This document shows positions 1 through 9,474 of a stretch of DNA of 64,000 bases, in pieces. Made by a program: the position numbers and the translations under genes. The stretch is taken from positions 62,001 through 126,000 of the forward strand of contig JBOGVS010000001.1 in assembly GCA_050692555.1 (NCBI GenBank), in the 5' to 3' direction. This stretch comes from DAITPV01 sp050692555 (lineage in GTDB: Bacteria > Actinomycetota > UBA4738 > CALAEC01). Each line of letters opens with the position of its first letter. Position 1 is the first letter of the stretch. The notes beneath the pieces are model-generated. The model saw only the letters and a list, made by a program, of their open reading frames with translations, made no database searches and was not told where the DNA came from.

Positions 1-1
1 G

Positions 2-1573
2 GCTTCCGGCGCCGCCTGGCCGGCCTCGGGCGTCGAACGGACCGGCGGCACCTCCCGATCCGCGCGGTTTCGAAGCGCGGAGGATCTCGTCCTCAAGGAG
101 GTCTCCCGCCGCGGTCAGGGGCCGGTGACCATGTCCCGGACCGGGATGCCCGGACGCAGCCTCCTGGCGCCGGTCGAGGAGCAGGAGTTCGACGCCATCG
201 GAAGCGACGGCAAGATCTCGCCCTCCGACACCGTCGGGGCCGCAGGGCCGGCCCACGTGCTCACCGCGGTGAACATCAGCTACGCGCTGTGGGACAAGGC
301 CGCCACCGGCACGCCGATCCCGGCGTTGTCCGGGACCCTCCAGTCCCTGTTCCCGTCGCTCCCGGGGAACACCTTGGTGTTCGACCCCAAGGTGGTCTAC
401 GACCGGTACGCGGGCCAGTTCGTGCTGATCTTCCTGGCCGGCCACGGCCCTCCGTTCAGCAGGGGCAAGAAGTTCTCGAGGGTCATGGTGGTCACCATGC
501 CGGCGACCACCGTCGCGGACCCCGGGACATGGTGTGCGCGGTCGATCAACGGGGACCGGGTGCACGGAGACGGGAAGCAGCTGGCGGACTACCCCGGCCT
601 GGGATACGACGCCGAGCGCGTGTATATCACCACGAACCAGTTCGAGTTCTCCGTGGCCGAGGAATACGAGTACGCGCAGATCCTGTCGATCGGCAAGGAC
701 CGCCTGTACAACTGCTCGGGCAAGCTGAACATGGACGTTTTCGGGGGAGAGGACACCCTTGACCCGGGCGGCAAGAAGGCCACCAGAGCGTTCACGATCA
801 TGCCGGCGGTGACCGAGACGGAGATCGGTATCGCCCCTCCGGGGTTCATGCTCAGCTTCCAGGACCGCTCCTGCGGCCCCGGCTGCGGGGACCGCCTGAC
901 CCTGTGGCGGGTGGCGCAGCGGAAGGGAAGGAGCACTCTGGCCAAACGGGGGGTCAAGGTGCCCAGGGGCCTGTTCGCCCCCCTGGGCACCCAGAAGGAC
1001 GGGTCCCCCCAGTGCATCCCTCTGGACCACTGCTGGGACACCGGGGACCTCCGGGTGATCTGGACGTTCTACGACGCCGATCGCGAGCGCCTGTACACGG
1101 CGCATGCCGTGCGGTTCGACGTGAACCCGGGTGATGGGTACGTCGAGGCGGCGATCCGGTGGTACGAGATCGATCCCATCCCCCTCAAGCGCCCCATCCT
1201 GGTTCGTCATGGGACGCTCGCCTTCCCGGGCCTGGATTCCGGCTGGCCGGTGATGACCACCGACGCGGCGGGCAACCTGTTCATCACGTTCAGCCGAGCG
1301 GGGGCGCCCGCCGGCGAGTACCTCTCCGCGGTGGTGGCCACGATCCCGCCGGGTGCGGTGGTACCGGACTCGGTGGTGGTGCTTCGCGCCGGAGAGGCCC
1401 TGTTCGTCCAGGACGCCGGCCGGTTCCAGCGGTGGGGCGACTTCAACGGGATCAACCGGGATCCAGTCGACCCCTTCACCGTGTGGACGGTCAACCAGTA
1501 CGCCAAGTCCGACGGGACCTTCCCGGATACCCCGCTGTGGCAGCAGGTGGTGAACAAGGTCCGGTACGTCTGA
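2..1573 (+). CDS. exported beta-propeller-like hypothetical protein, N-terminus beyond window
   Basis: The frame is open from base 2 with no stop before the first ATG at 125, and the upstream part reads as ordinary protein, so the gene very probably begins outside the window. The visible part is rich in Gly, Asp, Tyr and Trp, with short repeated strand-turn segments such as VFDPKVVYDRYAGQFVL and a late RWGDFNGINRDPVDPFTVW. This resembles secreted sialidase-like or propeller proteins that describe a 'known surface'. No catalytic motif is recognisable and no membrane anchor is seen at the C-terminus. I cannot assign a substrate. It stands alone on the plus strand and ends 36 bases before the Nudix gene, which could be co-transcribed. 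Confidence 0.7.
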   Translation, partial: ASGAAWPASGVERTGGTSRSARFRSAEDLVLKEVSRRGQGPVTMSRTGMPGRSLLAPVEEQEFDAIGSDGKISPSDTVGAAGPAHVLTAVNISYALWDKAATGTPIPALSGTLQSLFPSLPGNTLVFDPKVVYDRYAGQFVLIFLAGHGPPFSRGKKFSRVMVVTMPATTVADPGTWCARSINGDRVHGDGKQLADYPGLGYDAERVYITTNQFEFSVAEEYEYAQILSIGKDRLYNCSGKLNMDVFGGEDTLDPGGKKATRAFTIMPAVTETEIGIAPPGFMLSFQDRSCGPGCGDRLTLWRVAQRKGRSTLAKRGVKVPRGLFAPLGTQKDGSPQCIPLDHCWDTGDLRVIWTFYDADRERLYTAHAVRFDVNPGDGYVEAAIRWYEIDPIPLKRPILVRHGTLAFPGLDSGWPVMTTDAAGNLFITFSRAGAPAGEYLSAVVATIPPGAVVPDSVVVLRAGEALFVQDAGRFQRWGDFNGINRDPVDPFTVWTVNQYAKSDGTFPDTPLWQQVVNKVRYV

Positions 1574-1608
1574 CCGAGCCACATCCGTGGCTCGGCTACC
1601 ATGGCCGG

Positions 1609-2178
1609 GTGAGCCTCGCCGACCGGCTGCGGGGCGCCCTGGCCCCCGCCCGACCCGATCCGCGCCTCCCGCCCGGGACCCCGGCGGCCGTGATGATCCC
1701 CCTCCTGACCGGTCCCCCGGCCACTCTGCTGTTCACCAGGCGCACCGATCTGGTCCGTGACCACAAGGGGGAGATCTCCTTCCCCGGCGGGGTGCGCCAC
1801 GACGACGACCCCGACCTCCTGTTCACCGCCCTCCGGGAGACCGACGAGGAGCTGGGCATCGCGCCGGAGTGGTTCGAAGTCCTCGGTGGACTGCCGCCAA
1901 CCTCGACCGTGGTGACCGGGTACGTCATCCAACCGTTCGTCGGCCTCCTGAAGGAGCGTCCGGTCATGACTCCCAGCCCCGTGGAGATCGACGAGGTCCT
2001 CGAGCTCGAGGTGGCCCGCCTGGCCGCCGTGGAGGAGCCGGTGGTTCCCGGTGGACCGCGCAGCCCGTGGTTCGCGTACGAGGTCGACGGCCATACTGTG
2101 TGGGGCGCCACCGGGAGGATCGTCAACCAGCTCCTGGAGACGCTCCGAAGCACCGGCTGGACAGGCGAGGAGGACTGA
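1609..2178 (+). CDS. Nudix hydrolase, CoA pyrophosphatase type
   Basis: 189 aa from a GTG start. Around residues 41-61 lies LLFTRRTDLVRDHKGEISFP followed by GG, the UPF0035 signature (LLTxR...RxHxGxxxFPGG) that marks Nudix enzymes hydrolysing coenzyme A to 3',5'-ADP and phosphopantetheine. The Nudix box follows, with R76, E77, E80 and E81 as expected metal ligands in RETDEELGI. Length is normal for the NudL family. An open frame extends far upstream but overlaps the previous gene and has no homology-like character, so the GTG at 1609 is preferred. The DUF4177 gene starts one base after its stop, implying co-transcription. Confidence 0.88.
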   Translation: MSLADRLRGALAPARPDPRLPPGTPAAVMIPLLTGPPATLLFTRRTDLVRDHKGEISFPGGVRHDDDPDLLFTALRETDEELGIAPEWFEVLGGLPPTSTVVTGYVIQPFVGLLKERPVMTPSPVEIDEVLELEVARLAAVEEPVVPGGPRSPWFAYEVDGHTVWGATGRIVNQLLETLRSTGWTGEED

Positions 2179-2179
2179 C

Positions 2180-2329
2180 GTGCAGAAATGGGAGTACGCC
2201 ACCGTGCCGCTGATCGAGCACGCCACGCAGGAGATCCTCAATCAGTGGGGGGAGGACGGCTGGGAGCTGATCTCGGTGCTCCAGGGTCCGCAGGGCATCG
2301 TGGCGTACATGAAGCGGCCCAAGGCGTGA
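2180..2329 (+). CDS. DUF4177 family small protein
   Basis: 49 aa from GTG. The sequence opens MQKWEYATVPL and contains the GEDGWELISVLQGPQG core that is typical of DUF4177, a small beta-rich domain of unknown function, usually 50-70 residues. It begins one base after the stop of the Nudix gene and is therefore likely translated from the same message. No catalytic residues can be suggested. Confidence 0.8.
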   Translation: MQKWEYATVPLIEHATQEILNQWGEDGWELISVLQGPQGIVAYMKRPKA

Positions 2330-2392
2330 GCTCGCCGGAAGGGCGGGAGCCGGCGAGTGCGCGCCGGCCCCCGTTCCTCCGGTTCCCTGGGT

Positions 2393-5300
2393 CTACGCGG
2401 CGCCTCCCGGCGGACAGGGGGTGCCGATCAGGTAGGCCATCGACCGGCACATCACGTCGTTCCGATCGGCCTCGTCGGTGATGCCCTCGAAGCCGAAGCC
2501 GAAGTACAGCGTGTCCTCGGTGGAAACGACCGCGCCCTCTTCGAACCCGACGTCCGTGGTCTGGAACCAGTCGTTGGGGTTGTAGTTCGTGTCCGGCTCA
2601 CCCGGGTCCTCAGGAGATCCGGGGATCGTCCAGCCATCGAGGCCCGCCTCGAACCCGGTGGAACCCTCGCCGGTGGACACCGTGATGTCGTCGACGAAGG
2701 CCCCGACCCCCTGGATCGCCCAGTCGCTCACGTACGTGATGGACACCTCGATCTGGCTGCCGGAGTATGCGGATAGATCCACCTCCCATTCCTCCCAGCC
2801 TGCGGACCGGCCGGACGAGGCGTGCCAGTCGCCGGTGGATCCGGTCGGCGAGCAGCTGCCGTCGGCGTTGAGGGTCTGATAGTGAGCGAGGAACGGGTGG
2901 ATGTCGTGCCAACCCGCCGGACAGCTGTCCCCGGTGTCCTGCGTCGTGTGGCCATTGGCGTCCGGGAGCGTGGTCCAGTCGTTCTGCCCCGCCGTATGGA
3001 CCTCCACGAACACGTGGTCCCAGAACGGCTCGGTGTCGTAGGAGGTGAAGAACGACAGGCTGGCCGGGCTCCCCGGCGACAACGAGGTCAGGTCCAGCGG
3101 GCGAAGCAGCCGCTTGTAGGAGATGTCCGCGCGGTCGGAATACATGTACTGGACCGGGCCATGGGGCTGGTAGGGCCCCGCCACTCCCGTTTCCCACACC
3201 GCCGGAGCGTCGCTGCTGAACTGGGGGTAGTCGGCGGGCTTCAGGATGCTGCTGGTGGTGAGGAACGACGCGGTGTGCACCTGGTTGTCGGCGCCGGTCC
3301 CGCCATTGAGGGTCAGGTCGGCCCCGGTGAACGGGTCCTCCAGCCCTTGCACCGGGAAGGGGTTTCCAACGTCGTCGGTCCCGCCACCGTCGACGTACAG
3401 GTAGGCCCCCAGCCAGTACTGCAGGAAGTCGTCGAAATGGAAGTCGCAGTCGTCGTCCACCGTCTGGTCGACGTTGTCGCAGAATTCCAACGCCGGCGGG
3501 GGGAGCGGGTTCGGCGTCCCCGAACGGTTGTAGTCGAACTGGGAGACGTACTGGAGGCCCGCCCACTGGCCGTTGTACAGGAGCTTGCCGCCCTCGTTGA
3601 GATAGGAGCGGACCTGCAACATCTCCTGGTTGGCCAGCGCGGAGGTGCCAGTGCCGGGCGGCTGCCCCGGCTCCCGGGTCAGGAAGTCGTTGCCGGTGTA
3701 CCAGATCACCCCGTCGTAATGGGAGAGCACTCCCAGGTGGCTGGGGGCCGTCCGGTTCGTCCCGTCGACGTCATAGACGTCATGGGAGATGCCGTTGGCG
3801 TCCAGGGCGTCGGTGAACTGCTGGACGTAGTTGAGCGAGGTGGTGGAGGCGTACGGGGGATCGTTGGTGGGCCCGGTGTAATCCTCGGCCGCCAGGATGA
3901 GGACCTGGGCGGGGGCGGTCTCCCTCACCTCGAAGGTGAAGTGGTCGCTCTCCTCTCCGCCACCGGTGAACCACACCTCCACCTGGTTCCCGACGTCGAA
4001 CCCGGAGACCTGGCCCTCCATGTAACGGTAGTGGGTGTCGTAGTCGCCCCCGAACCGCTCCCCGCCGTCCCACTCGGACGTGGGGGCGGTCTGCTCGGCG
4101 CCGCCGTTCACACTCCAGTGCACGGTCACCGGTCCCAGGGACCGCTTGGCCAGCACCCGGACGGGCTGCGGGTCGCCGTATGAGTACGGGAACCGAAAGT
4201 CCGACAGCGGGTTCTGGTTGCGGGTGGAGTCGATGCTCGCGGTCTCCAGGTAGAACGGCTTCGTGTCGATGCCCCAGTGGGACTTGGGATCGTCGGGGTC
4301 GGCCGCCGACATGGCCACATTGAGGGCGAACTGCCGGTTCTCACCGGTGTGCTTCCTGATCAGCCCCTCCTTGTCCGGAAACACGAACCCCGCGCCGGGA
4401 CGCCCCTCTCCCAGCTCGGGAGTCCAGGCCAGGGCTCCGCGCTCGCCATGTGCCCAATCGGTGGTCTCTCCGTTGGTGACGTACAGGTCCGAGGAGAGAT
4501 CGGGGTCGAAGTTGGGGATCGCGGGAGCGTCGTCCGTGCCGGTGAGGGCCAGGTAGATCGGGTCGTCCGCAGTGGGGGTCTGGTCCTGCCACCCCTGGGG
4601 ATAGAGGAGGAGCTCCCCGAACGAGTGGTAGTTGACCAGGAACCGGAACGGGACCCGGTTGAACAGATCGATCAGCGCCTGGGTCTCGGGTTCGGAGGCC
4701 GGCGCCGGTCCCCGGTAGGTCTCGCTGGTGAGCAGAGACGACGAGCCCTCGTCGTCGTAGTTCCAGTGCTCGGGGAAGTTCCGGTTCGGGTCCACCCCGT
4801 CGAAGTTGTTGATGATCCCGTTGGCGTCGTTGTCCCGGAGGTTCTTCCTCCACAAGCGGTCGTGGTCGAACGTGTACTCGTAGCCGTCGGGGTTGGCCAC
4901 CAGGACGAACCACAGCTCGGTGGTGGTCAGAAGGTTCCGGATCGCGGTGTTGCCGTCCTTGAAGCGATCGATCCACCGGTGGAGGAGTCGCCGGTTCACC
5001 TCGACGCTGATCCACTCCCGGGCGTGCTGGAGAGAGGTGTACAGCACGGCGGGGCGGCTTCCGTCGGGGACGTTCTTGGCGTTCCGGGTGAGCTTCAGGG
5101 CGAGGATGTCCCGGCCCTGATGGGAGTCGCCCAGATCCACCAGCTTGACCAGGCCCGGGTGCCTCCGAGCGATCCTCCGGATCTCGTCCTCGATGCCACC
5201 GGGCTCGTCCCATGACCGCCACACGTTGTATCCCTGGAGCGCCTGAAGCCGGGCCAGCTGCCTGGCCGTCCGCCCCCTGCGATCCCTGGACAGTGCGACG

Positions 5301-5608
5301 TCGACGGACTTCTTCTCCAGGGCGATGCGCTGCGCCGGATAAAGGACCATCGTGAGCTTGATCAGCCCCTCACCCGCGGACTCGATCTCCACGATGTCCA
5401 GGCCTTCCTGGACCAGGGCTCTCGCCGTGGTGGCTTCCACCACGACCTCGTACATGTTGCGCGCTCCCCGGAAGCCCTTTTTGCCGCCCGTGCCCTTGCC
5501 ACCCTTCTTGCCCTTGCCCTTGGCTGCGTCGGCGGGGAGGCCGAGTGCCGCCACGAGGACGACGAGGAGGATGAGGAGAAAAGCGCGGGTCCACCGGGAG
5601 TTCGTCAT
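2393..5608 (-). CDS. secreted M14 zinc carboxypeptidase, multidomain
   Basis: 1071 aa. Signal peptide at residues 1-29 (hydrophobic LLILLVVLVAALGL, cleavage near DAA), then a Lys/Gly-rich stretch and an N-terminal domain. The M14 catalytic domain (about 125-430) shows the zinc ligands H195 and E198 in LQHAREW, H328 in NYHSFGE and the catalytic E398 in AWTPELGE, plus the DPNRNFP substrate-binding segment. It should cut C-terminal residues from peptides outside the cell. The remaining 600 residues lack protease motifs and contain beta-rich segments like those of immune-inhibitor-A and other exported peptidases (EVSITYVSDWAIQG, VDDITVS). ATG has a good Shine-Dalgarno (AAAGGAGGG). Metallopeptidase assignment is firm; exact substrate unknown. 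Confidence 0.92.
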   Translation of the reverse strand: MTNSRWTRAFLLILLVVLVAALGLPADAAKGKGKKGGKGTGGKKGFRGARNMYEVVVEATTARALVQEGLDIVEIESAGEGLIKLTMVLYPAQRIALEKKSVDVALSRDRRGRTARQLARLQALQGYNVWRSWDEPGGIEDEIRRIARRHPGLVKLVDLGDSHQGRDILALKLTRNAKNVPDGSRPAVLYTSLQHAREWISVEVNRRLLHRWIDRFKDGNTAIRNLLTTTELWFVLVANPDGYEYTFDHDRLWRKNLRDNDANGIINNFDGVDPNRNFPEHWNYDDEGSSSLLTSETYRGPAPASEPETQALIDLFNRVPFRFLVNYHSFGELLLYPQGWQDQTPTADDPIYLALTGTDDAPAIPNFDPDLSSDLYVTNGETTDWAHGERGALAWTPELGEGRPGAGFVFPDKEGLIRKHTGENRQFALNVAMSAADPDDPKSHWGIDTKPFYLETASIDSTRNQNPLSDFRFPYSYGDPQPVRVLAKRSLGPVTVHWSVNGGAEQTAPTSEWDGGERFGGDYDTHYRYMEGQVSGFDVGNQVEVWFTGGGEESDHFTFEVRETAPAQVLILAAEDYTGPTNDPPYASTTSLNYVQQFTDALDANGISHDVYDVDGTNRTAPSHLGVLSHYDGVIWYTGNDFLTREPGQPPGTGTSALANQEMLQVRSYLNEGGKLLYNGQWAGLQYVSQFDYNRSGTPNPLPPPALEFCDNVDQTVDDDCDFHFDDFLQYWLGAYLYVDGGGTDDVGNPFPVQGLEDPFTGADLTLNGGTGADNQVHTASFLTTSSILKPADYPQFSSDAPAVWETGVAGPYQPHGPVQYMYSDRADISYKRLLRPLDLTSLSPGSPASLSFFTSYDTEPFWDHVFVEVHTAGQNDWTTLPDANGHTTQDTGDSCPAGWHDIHPFLAHYQTLNADGSCSPTGSTGDWHASSGRSAGWEEWEVDLSAYSGSQIEVSITYVSDWAIQGVGAFVDDITVSTGEGSTGFEAGLDGWTIPGSPEDPGEPDTNYNPNDWFQTTDVGFEEGAVVSTEDTLYFGFGFEGITDEADRNDVMCRSMAYLIGTPCPPGGAA

Positions 5609-5730
5609 CGAACCCTCCTTTCAGGTCGACCCCGGGGGCCGGGGGCGGGTGGACGCAACCCGAGAGGTGAACATACGACCAGCCGGAACGCGGAATCAAA
5701 TCCGCAAATCCGGACAACCGCAGATACCGG

Positions 5731-6936
5731 TCAGCGGCGCCCGATCAGGAGAAACAGCCCGGCCACGGCCGCGACCCCCGCGCCTCCCAGGACCCAGGGA
5801 AGGGCGCCGCCTCCATCGTCTGCGGGGGGCTGGGGGACGGGGGTGGCCGCCGTGGCTGTCGGTGCCACGGAAGGACTGGGTGAGGGTGCCGGGGACGGTG
5901 ACGGCTCCGTCTCCTGGGGTCCCGCCAGGACGGACACCGTGGTGGCCACGTACAGGCGTCCGTCGGGGCCGCGGTGCACGTCGATGATCGGTGACAAACC
6001 GGTGAGCAACGCGTCGTCGGCCTTCACTCGGGTTCGGTCGCCGGACAGGGTGACCCGGTGGAGCGTGCCGCGGTAGTCGCCGAAGTACAGGGCGTCGGTC
6101 AGCTCCGAGCCGGGGCCCGCCCCTCCGAAGAAGGCGCATCCGGTGGGAACGATGATCTCCGGGATCGGGAGGACGGGGTCGATGAACCCCTCATCGCTTC
6201 CCGGGCCCAGGAACAGGGGCCAGCCGTAGTTCCCTCCCGGCTCGATCCGGTTGACCTCGTCGTCGGAGCTGGGGCCGTTCTCCGTCTCCCACAGGGTCCC
6301 GGTCTGGGGATCCACGCAGAGCCCGAAGGAGTTGCGATGCCCCATGGAGTACGCGGGGTTGGACCCGCCGAACGGGTTGTCGTCGGGGATGGACCCGTCC
6401 GGGTTGAAGCGAAGGATCTTGCCGCCGGTGGAGTCCGGATCCTGGGCCAGCGACTCGTCGGTCCGGTCCCCGAGCACCAGGAACAGCGTCCCATCCAGCC
6501 CGAAGGCCAGGTCGCCGCCATTGTGGAACGAGGCCGTGGGAATCCCGTCGAGGAGGGTCTCCATCCTCCCAGCCTCGTTCCCTTCGGCGCGGACCCGCAC
6601 CAGCCGTCCGTCTTCCGGGGTGGTGTAGTACAGGTACACCCACGGCTCGTCGGGGAACTCCGGGTGAAGGGCCAGGCCGAGCATCCCGGCCTCGCCGCCG
6701 GCGTACACGGGAATCGTGGCGAACGGCCGGGGGCGCAGCCGACCGTTCTCGATGATCCGGACCCGGCCGGTGTTCTTCTCGGTGAAGAAGATGCGCCCAT
6801 CCGGAGCGACCGCCACGTTCGTGGGGAACTCCAGGTCGGAGGCCACCACCTCGAACTCGCCGGCCGCCTGGCCCTTCGCCGCTTCGCAATGCACCAGAAA
6901 CATGCAGAGGGCGGCAAACGCGAGCGCCCGCCTCAT
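5731..6936 (-). CDS. PQQ-dependent glucose/sorbosone dehydrogenase-like propeller, membrane anchored
   Basis: 401 aa. Signal peptide (MRRALAFAALCMFLVHC; the Cys may be a lipoprotein site, though the box is weak). Residues 30-330 form a GSDH-family six-bladed propeller: FPTNVAVAPDGRIFFTEKNT, MLGLALHPEFPDEPWVYLYY, FHNGGDLAFGLDG and GHRNSFGLCVDPQTG. A Pro/Ser/Thr-rich spacer and a C-terminal transmembrane helix (LGGAGVAAVAGLFLLIGRR) would hold it on the outer face of the membrane. Family members oxidise aldoses with PQQ, but many lack demonstrated activity and no pqq genes are in the window. Last gene of the ligase-tetR-GSDH operon, 18 bases after tetR. Confidence 0.85.
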   Translation of the reverse strand: MRRALAFAALCMFLVHCEAAKGQAAGEFEVVASDLEFPTNVAVAPDGRIFFTEKNTGRVRIIENGRLRPRPFATIPVYAGGEAGMLGLALHPEFPDEPWVYLYYTTPEDGRLVRVRAEGNEAGRMETLLDGIPTASFHNGGDLAFGLDGTLFLVLGDRTDESLAQDPDSTGGKILRFNPDGSIPDDNPFGGSNPAYSMGHRNSFGLCVDPQTGTLWETENGPSSDDEVNRIEPGGNYGWPLFLGPGSDEGFIDPVLPIPEIIVPTGCAFFGGAGPGSELTDALYFGDYRGTLHRVTLSGDRTRVKADDALLTGLSPIIDVHRGPDGRLYVATTVSVLAGPQETEPSPSPAPSPSPSVAPTATAATPVPQPPADDGGGALPWVLGGAGVAAVAGLFLLIGRR

Positions 6937-6954
6937 GACCGGTATACGTGGCGG

Positions 6955-7566
6955 CTACGGGGCCAGGGTCTTGTGCACCAGCTCTCGGGCCGCGGCCACC
7001 AGGCGGCCGCGGTCTATGTCCTGCTCGTACAGCACGGCGTGGGTCATGGCCCCGTCCAGAGCGTGGTGGAGGAGCCGCCCCGTCAGCTCCGGGTCGGTGA
7101 CCCGGAACGCGCCGGCCTCGTTCCCAGCTCTGATGGCCGCGGCGAACATGATGTCGATCTTCTGCTCGGCCACCGAGAAGATGGCCGAGGTCTCGGGGGT
7201 GATCCCCTCCTGGATGAGGACGTGGACCTGGTCCCGGCGGGCCAGGATGAAGTCGACGAAGCTCTCCACCGTCTCGTCCACCAGGGCCCACCAGTCCTCC
7301 TTGCCCACCTGCTCGTAGAGGGACGTGGCATGCTCCATCATCTCGTCCACGAACCGTTCCTTGAGGGCGCCCAGGAGGTGCTCCTTCGAGGAGTAGTACA
7401 GATAGAAGGTCCCCTTGGCCACGCCGGCGGCCTTGGCGATGTCGGAGACGGTGGCCGCGGACACCCCCTTCTTGGCGAACACCCTGACGGCGGCGTCCAG
7501 CAGGTCCCGGCGCCGCTCGTCGGGGCGCTTGGTGACCCGTCTCCCGTCCGCCTTGACCGTTGTCAC
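6955..7566 (-). CDS. TetR/AcrR family transcriptional regulator
   Basis: 203 aa. The N-terminal helix-turn-helix is clear (DIAKAAGVAKGTFYLYYSSK, about residues 41-60), followed by an all-helical ligand-binding domain. The start GTG overlaps the stop of the PGM1-like ligase gene (GTGA at 7563-7566), so translation is coupled. The regulated genes are probably its own operon, but I see no clear palindrome before the ligase gene. Ligand unknown. Confidence 0.9.
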   Translation of the reverse strand: MTTVKADGRRVTKRPDERRRDLLDAAVRVFAKKGVSAATVSDIAKAAGVAKGTFYLYYSSKEHLLGALKERFVDEMMEHATSLYEQVGKEDWWALVDETVESFVDFILARRDQVHVLIQEGITPETSAIFSVAEQKIDIMFAAAIRAGNEAGAFRVTDPELTGRLLHHALDGAMTHAVLYEQDIDRGRLVAAARELVHKTLAP

Positions 7567-9095
7567 TGACCCAGGGTCACTATACCCCCGCCGATCCGGG
7601 CTTCGGCATCGAGCGCGGAGACCGTTCGGTCGTAGAGCTCATCGGCCTGCGCGTGGGACTCGCCGATGGCGGTCAGCCCCACACGCCCGTGCTCGGGGAG
7701 CGCGCTCATCATGTGGAACACCACGCCTGTCTGACGGGCCTGATCGAAATGGAGGCCGTGGCGCACCACGATGTCGAACAGGTCGTCCGGTGTCAGCCCC
7801 CGGTAGGCCGGGGACTCCAGGTGGTCGCTGGCCACGAAGCTCTTCTGCCGGCCGCTCGGAGCGGTGAATGCTCCGGCTTCGGGGTCGTAGGTGCCGTCGG
7901 TCAGGAACTGAAGCGTGAGGAACGGATGGGTGGTCCCGCCTTTTCGGAGGTTCAGCTCGATGGCGTAGGGATCCCAGCGGCCGCCCTTGCGAACCACCAC
8001 GAAGTCGAGAGCGAACCTTCCGATCACGCCCTCCCTGGCCAGTCGGTTGCCGATCTTGGCCGCCTCGCGGGTGATGGTGGCGGCGTATTCGGTGTCCGCG
8101 GGGAACCGGGCACCGAGATAGGACTGCCCGCTGGGCCCGCCGAGGATCTGGTCGTGGGTCGACAACAGCTCGACCTCGCCGAGCGGCGTGACCCGGAGCT
8201 GCACGCTGGGGCTCCGGAACTCCTCCCCGGTGATCCGCTCTTCCACCACTCCGCCATGCTCGGTGAACGCGGACAGGTATCCGTCCAGGGTCACCGTGTC
8301 GAGCTCGAACCGCATGGTCTTGAGACGGTCCTCGAGGGCCGCCCGTTCGTCGGCATCTCCGGGATCGGGGAGCCCCGAGAGGTCCACGACGGCGTTCCCT
8401 TCTCCGGAGACCCCTTCGTTGAGCTTCACCATGGCCTGCTCGACGTGGGGCTTCCGTGCCCGCATGGTGGCCAGGGCCTCCACGACCTGGTCCGGGGTGC
8501 GCAGGTCCTCGACGCCGATCGGGTGCGGGATGTCTTCCTCCGCGAACAGGCGGCGGCACCCGCTCTTGGTTCCGAAGTGGAAGAACCTGGGGTCGGCCCC
8601 GTACATCGGGATCCCCAGGGCCACGGCAAGGTCGCGCTCCAGCTCGGTGGTGTTGTAGGGAACCAGGTGGGCGCGGCTTGGGTCCGGGATCAGCGCGCGG
8701 ATCTGCTCCAGGAGCCTGGGCCGCTCGAGAAGCTTGTCCGTCAGCGGCCGGGCCGAGCCGTCGAGCGGGGAAGGTAGGAACAGGCGCCTTCGCGCGTGGC
8801 TGGGGATGACCCCGGGGAGGAGATCGAGGTAGTAGTCGATCACGCTCGGCAGGATCATCTGAGAAGTCACGTAGACCACCCGGGCCCGTGGCTGGCGGAG
8901 CAACAGGAGCAAGAACAGGAACCGCTCCTCGTAGGCCTGCATCTGCGAGCCGGCCAGTCCCTCGCTGTCGATGGTCATCGAGGGGACCACCACGATGGTC
9001 TGCTCGTCCTGGTTCATGGCCCTGATCGACTTCCATAGAGGAACGAGCTTGCCCTGGAGCTCCTCGAATCGCGTCTGGACTTCTCCGGTGACCAC
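7563..9095 (-). CDS. PGM1-related ATP-grasp peptide ligase
   Basis: 510 aa from GTG at 9095, chosen because GGGGAGG lies seven bases upstream; the frame is open for another 52 residues but these are not protein-like. The N-terminal half (IVVVPSMTIDSEGL, RVVYVTSQMILPSVIDYYL) and the ATP-grasp half (AMVKLNEGVSGEGNAVVDL, RFALDFVVVRKGGRWDPYAIELNLRK read in parts) match the PGM1 peptide-ligase type, first known from pheganomycin biosynthesis, where it joins a nonproteinogenic starter to a ribosomal peptide. Many actinobacterial copies are not in such clusters, and none of the other pheganomycin genes is here. First gene of the operon with tetR and a GSDH propeller. Confidence 0.75.
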   Translation of the reverse strand: MVTGEVQTRFEELQGKLVPLWKSIRAMNQDEQTIVVVPSMTIDSEGLAGSQMQAYEERFLFLLLLLRQPRARVVYVTSQMILPSVIDYYLDLLPGVIPSHARRRLFLPSPLDGSARPLTDKLLERPRLLEQIRALIPDPSRAHLVPYNTTELERDLAVALGIPMYGADPRFFHFGTKSGCRRLFAEEDIPHPIGVEDLRTPDQVVEALATMRARKPHVEQAMVKLNEGVSGEGNAVVDLSGLPDPGDADERAALEDRLKTMRFELDTVTLDGYLSAFTEHGGVVEERITGEEFRSPSVQLRVTPLGEVELLSTHDQILGGPSGQSYLGARFPADTEYAATITREAAKIGNRLAREGVIGRFALDFVVVRKGGRWDPYAIELNLRKGGTTHPFLTLQFLTDGTYDPEAGAFTAPSGRQKSFVASDHLESPAYRGLTPDDLFDIVVRHGLHFDQARQTGVVFHMMSALPEHGRVGLTAIGESHAQADELYDRTVSALDAEARIGGGIVTLGQ

Positions 9096-9312
9096 GGCCG
9101 CTACCTCCCCTGCCCTCGGACGGCACATCATGGCACGGGTGGGCAAGCGGCCCATCTGGAAGCGTCCGACCGTGTCCGCGTTGTCGCTTTCGCCGCGGTG
9201 TCGCCAAGGCGGGGTGGGGCGAAAAATAGGGCACTGACAGACCTGACTCACCCAGACCGGAATGCCAAAGATTCGGGGTGGTTCCTACGGGCAGAGCCCC
9301 TAGAATGAGGGC

Positions 9313-9474
9313 GTGGAGGAGCGCCAGCAGGACCCGGACAAACAGGAGTCTCAGGAGGCCAAGCGGTTCCGGGACTTGACTCGTCGCCTCCTGGCCGTTC
9401 CCAAGAAGGAGATCAACGGCCAGCCGGAGGGCGAGAAGAAGGCTAGGCCTTCCCGATCAACTCGGCGTAAGTAA
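9313..9474 (+). CDS. 53-aa charged protein, probable IS passenger ORF
   Basis: GTG start, 53 residues, very rich in Lys, Arg, Glu and Gln. Core FRDLTRRLLAVPKKEIN looks like an amphipathic helix followed by a VPK turn; the tail is basic (KKARPSRSTRRK). It lies inside the proposed IS ends and its 3' end overlaps the 3' end of the transposase by 32 bases in the opposite direction. I think similar small proteins with an 'LLxVPKxE' core occur widely in actinobacteria, but the function is unknown to me. It may be a DNA-binding or antitoxin-like accessory. Coding status rests on start, composition and position. Confidence 0.5.
   Translation: MEERQQDPDKQESQEAKRFRDLTRRLLAVPKKEINGQPEGEKKARPSRSTRRK

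Noticed and set aside
2822..4183. 453-codon plus-strand open frame inside the M14 carboxypeptidase gene
   Set aside because: Antisense to a well-supported protein; composition (Val, Gly, Arg runs) is that of the GC-rich complementary frame.
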